From assembly GCF_002287065.1 (NCBI RefSeq), contig NZ_NSJZ01000001.1:372001-436000 (forward strand): a stretch of 64,000 bases of DNA. Reading direction: 5' to 3'. The stretch is from Paracoccus salipaludis. GTDB taxonomy: Bacteria > Pseudomonadota > Alphaproteobacteria > Rhodobacterales > Rhodobacteraceae. Below the pieces are notes generated by a model that saw only the letters and a list, made by a program, of their open reading frames with translations, was not told the DNA's origin and did no database searches. Shown here piece after piece: positions 63,080 to 64,000 of the stretch. Within the stretch, counting starts at the first letter, position 1. Every line of letters begins with the position of its first letter. Both the position numbers and the translations under genes were made by a program.

Positions 63080-63673
63080 ATGACCCTGCCTTTCATCGAC
63101 CTGCCTGTCGCCGCCGAACTGCGCGGCTGCCGCCTGTGCGCCGACCGCTTCGCCCTGACCGCCACCACGCATGCGCCCCGACCCGTCGTCTGGTTCGCGC
63201 CCGGCGCGCGCGTTCTGGTGGCCAGCCAGGCGCCGGGGATGCGCGCCCATCTTTCGGGAAAACCATTCACCGACGCCTCGGGGCAGCGGCTGCGGGCCTG
63301 GATGGGGGTGGACGAGAAAACCTTCTACGACCGCTCGCGCATCGCCATCGTGCCGATGGGCTTCTGCTTTCCGGGCTACGATGCAAGAGGCTCCGACCTG
63401 CCGCCGCCCGCGCTCTGCGCGGCGACCTGGCGCGCACGGGTGCTGGAGGAGTTGCAGCCCCGCGTCACGCTGCTGATCGGCGGCCACGCGATCCGCTGGC
63501 ACCTCGGCCTGCGCGGCGTGACAGCCGCGGTGGCGGGCTGGCGGGACCATGCGCCGCGGGTGTTTCCCTTGCCTCACCCCTCGTGGCGGAATACCGCTTG
63601 GCTCAAACGAAACCCGTGGTTCGAGGCGGAGCTAGTCCCCGAACTGCGCCGCACGCTGGCCGAGGTGCTGTGA
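63080..63673 (+). CDS. Uracil-DNA glycosylase-family protein
   Basis: A 197-aa protein of the UDG superfamily (uracil_DNA_glyco-like domain). The motif I region is VLVASQAPGMRAH near 49, and the motif II-like C-terminal HPS is in FPLPHPSWRN near 170. An N-terminal CRLCADRF pair of cysteines precedes it, but the four Fe-S cysteines of family 4 enzymes are not evident. Enzymatic activity is uncertain. Its stop overlaps the next gene (GTGA). Confidence 0.75.
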   Translation: MTLPFIDLPVAAELRGCRLCADRFALTATTHAPRPVVWFAPGARVLVASQAPGMRAHLSGKPFTDASGQRLRAWMGVDEKTFYDRSRIAIVPMGFCFPGYDARGSDLPPPALCAATWRARVLEELQPRVTLLIGGHAIRWHLGLRGVTAAVAGWRDHAPRVFPLPHPSWRNTAWLKRNPWFEAELVPELRRTLAEVL

Positions 63674-64000
63674 CGACTCTCCAGACCGAACTCGACCGCC
63701 TTTGCGCGCATGTGCCGTTTCACGATGCCGACCCCGCCCTGCGCGCGGCGGTGCTGCGGCGGCTGGCGGACACCGAACTGCACGCGGCCCTTGCCTCGGA
63801 CCCCGCGGGCGACCGGGCCGAGTTGCGGATGTTCGACCTGCCCGGCGGCGCCGTGGCGCTGGCGTCCGACGACGAGGCGGCACTGGCGGGGTTCCTCGGC
63901 GGGCCGGTGGCCCATGTCTCGCTGCCGGGCCGCATTCTGGCGCGGGAACTGGCCGAGGCGGGCAGGGGGCTGCTGGTCAACCCCGGCCGCCCTTCCGAGA
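63670..64000 (+). CDS. SseB-family protein, C-terminus cut by window edge
   Basis: At least 110 residues from a GTG start that overlaps the preceding stop. The N-terminal pattern (LRRLADTELHAALASD, LRMFDLPGGAVALASDDEAALAGFLGG, LPGRILARELAEAGRGLLVNPG) is that of the SseB N-terminal domain found in Rhodobacteraceae. Cellular role is not defined. The rest lies beyond position 64000. Confidence 0.75.
   Translation, partial: MTTLQTELDRLCAHVPFHDADPALRAAVLRRLADTELHAALASDPAGDRAELRMFDLPGGAVALASDDEAALAGFLGGPVAHVSLPGRILARELAEAGRGLLVNPGRPSE

Overview
The window is GC-rich, densely packed, single-copy bacterial chromosome. Gene content and codon usage point to an alphaproteobacterium of the Rhodobacteraceae (Paracoccus-like). 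Pointers are heterotetrameric sarcosine oxidase, a PcaQ-controlled pob/pca cluster, several TRAP and ABC importers, a Rhodobacteraceae-type capsule export pair and a RutR/Pre/hydantoinase pyrimidine pathway. This is inferred from proteins, since no rRNA is present. Most of the window is catabolic and most genes overlap by 1-17 nt in translationally coupled operons.

Region 1 (1-18.2 kb) handles methylated onium compounds. On the minus strand are soxBD and the start of soxA (cut by the left edge), facing a GlxA/GbdR-type activator. Next come a P5C-reductase-like gene and a DddQ-like cupin DMSP lyase under a LysR regulator. A Rieske oxygenase/reductase pair of the glycine-betaine (or proline-betaine) demethylase type follows, then a proXWV-type betaine importer and a TetR regulator. 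The TetR gene faces a trimethylamine-dehydrogenase-like demethylase and an 852-aa FAD/GcvT demethylating dehydrogenase. Together they can import a betaine and strip its methyl groups stepwise to glycine, with one-carbon units passing to folate.

Region 2 (18.4-32.3 kb) is aromatic catabolism. It holds two tandem aromatic-aldehyde dehydrogenases, an AraC regulator, PcaQ, and an operon pobA-pcaD-pcaC-pcaH-pcaG-BKACE-pcaB-dctPQM. It would take aromatic aldehydes or 4-hydroxybenzoate to 3-oxoadipate. A BKACE enzyme occupies the place where pcaIJ/pcaF would be expected.

Region 3 (32.4-39.4 kb) is a hexuronate operon on the minus strand (uxaC-dctPQM-cupin-kduI-kduD) with a divergent GntR/FadR regulator. 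It is followed by a roughly 440-bp insertion-sequence graveyard (IS3 orfA and IS6 transposase tail).

Region 4 (39.9-56.7 kb) is pyrimidine acquisition and reductive degradation. It contains a BMP-type nucleoside ABC importer with an internally deleted amidase, a cytosine deaminase-like hydrolase, PreA/PreT dihydropyrimidine dehydrogenase and RutR. A good RutR operator precedes an operon of beta-ureidopropionase-like amidohydrolase, a 93-aa unknown protein, dihydropyrimidinase and an NMT1/THI5-type ABC importer.

Region 5 (57.2-64 kb) is housekeeping and surface. It has tRNA-Gln(UUG), a HI0933-type flavoprotein, a frameshifted methyltransferase pseudogene, kdsA, a KpsE-like exporter, kpsT, a uracil-DNA-glycosylase-family protein and the start of an SseB-family gene cut by the right edge. 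No CRISPR array, rRNA or prophage was seen.
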